From: Bacteroidaceae bacterium | Lineage (GTDB): Bacteria; Bacteroidota; Bacteroidia; Bacteroidales; Bacteroidaceae | Reading direction: 5' to 3' | Assembly (NCBI GenBank): GCA_017961965.1 | Contig: JAGCWG010000273.1 | Location: 1-7,193 of the forward strand | DNA length: 7,193 nucleotides | Part shown: piece by piece, positions 7,058-7,193 of the stretch | How positions within the stretch are numbered: the stretch's first letter is position 1 | Layout of the letters: each line of letters starts with the position of its first letter | Program-made: the position numbers and the translations under genes | The notes under the pieces: model-generated | What the model was told of the DNA's origin: nothing | What the model saw: the letters and a program-made list of their open reading frames with translations, nothing else | The model's database searches: none

Positions 7058-7065
7058 TAGTTTTG
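7058..7065 (+). promoter_or_regulatory. Promoter-like TAnnTTTG element facing the right edge
   Basis: TAGTTTTG fits the Bacteroidetes -7 element, and the longer string TAGTTTTGCACA matches the other two promoters proposed in this window at every fixed position of TAnnTTTGCACA. A convincing TTG at the right distance is missing: the nearest, at 7031-7033, is 24 bases away. Just after it, TGCAC-AAAG-GTGCA (7064-7077) forms a hairpin that would lie at the 5' end of the transcript. It probably drives a gene starting at or beyond the right edge. Confidence 0.45.
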
Positions 7066-7141
7066 CACAAAGGTGCATATTAAAAAAACAGTCAAGAACT
7101 TTTCTCACTGACCAGCGGGAAGTAAACAGAACAAAAACAAG

Positions 7142-7189
7142 AAAAAACATGTTTTTTTTGATTTTATTTGGTTTTTACCATGTTTTTTT
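7142..7189. repeat. CATG/poly-T palindrome and direct repeat
   Basis: A perfect 16-bp palindrome, AAAAAACATGTTTTTT, lies at 7142-7157. CATGTTTTTTT at 7148-7158 recurs at 7179-7189, 31 bp further on. An ATG at 7149 opens a frame of 15 codons rich in Phe and Leu that reaches the window edge. It could begin a membrane protein or be chance in A/T-tract DNA; the window is too short to decide. Confidence 0.4.
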
Positions 7190-7193
7190 AACT

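Noticed and set aside
1..7193. Mobile element, tRNA, rRNA or defence system
   Set aside because: No transposase, integrase, terminal repeats of an insertion sequence, tRNA cloverleaf or defence-type protein could be recognised in either strand.

Overview
The window looks like a chromosomal segment of a Bacteroidales bacterium, most likely Prevotella or a close relative. Three things point there. A SusC/SusD outer-membrane pair is present, which is a hallmark of the phylum. The promoters have the Bacteroidetes form (TTG, about 19 bases, TAnnTTTG) rather than -35/-10 boxes. The genes have A-rich leaders without a clear Shine-Dalgarno. The genus is an inference; no rRNA or other marker is present.

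Layout. From 1 to 852 (minus) lies the N-terminal 284 codons of a SusD/RagB-type lipoprotein that runs off the left edge. Just upstream of it, and in one operon with it, 870-4073 (minus) encodes a complete 1067-residue SusC/RagA-type TonB-dependent transporter. A 401-bp AT-rich divergent intergenic region (4074-4474) follows. It carries a promoter for susC, which gives a leader of about 175 nt, and a promoter facing right for a small regulator. The regulator (4475-4825, plus, start revised) is a 116-residue AraC-type DNA-binding domain with no sensor domain. The next gap (4826-5026) holds a cluster of nested inverted repeats resembling a dispersed Bacteroidetes intergenic repeat, then a 16-bp tandem duplication abutting the next start codon. 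From 5027 to 7024 (plus) lies a complete, exported M49 metallopeptidase (dipeptidyl-peptidase III family) with HECLGH and EEARAD zinc motifs. The last 169 bases hold a post-stop hairpin and another promoter-like element pointing to a gene beyond the right edge.

How they may work together. SusC and SusD should form a lidded outer-membrane importer for an unknown oligomer. The AraC-type protein is well placed to act on the shared divergent region, and the M49 enzyme would trim oligopeptides in the periplasm. A peptide-uptake locus is a reasonable hypothesis, but nothing here proves the cargo, and the peptidase may simply be a neighbour.

No clearly new system is visible. The most useful observations are the revised regulator start with a near-leaderless promoter, the shared 12-base promoter motif TAnnTTTGCACA at three sites, the structured repeat at 4838-4981, and the long susC leader with a short upstream reading frame.
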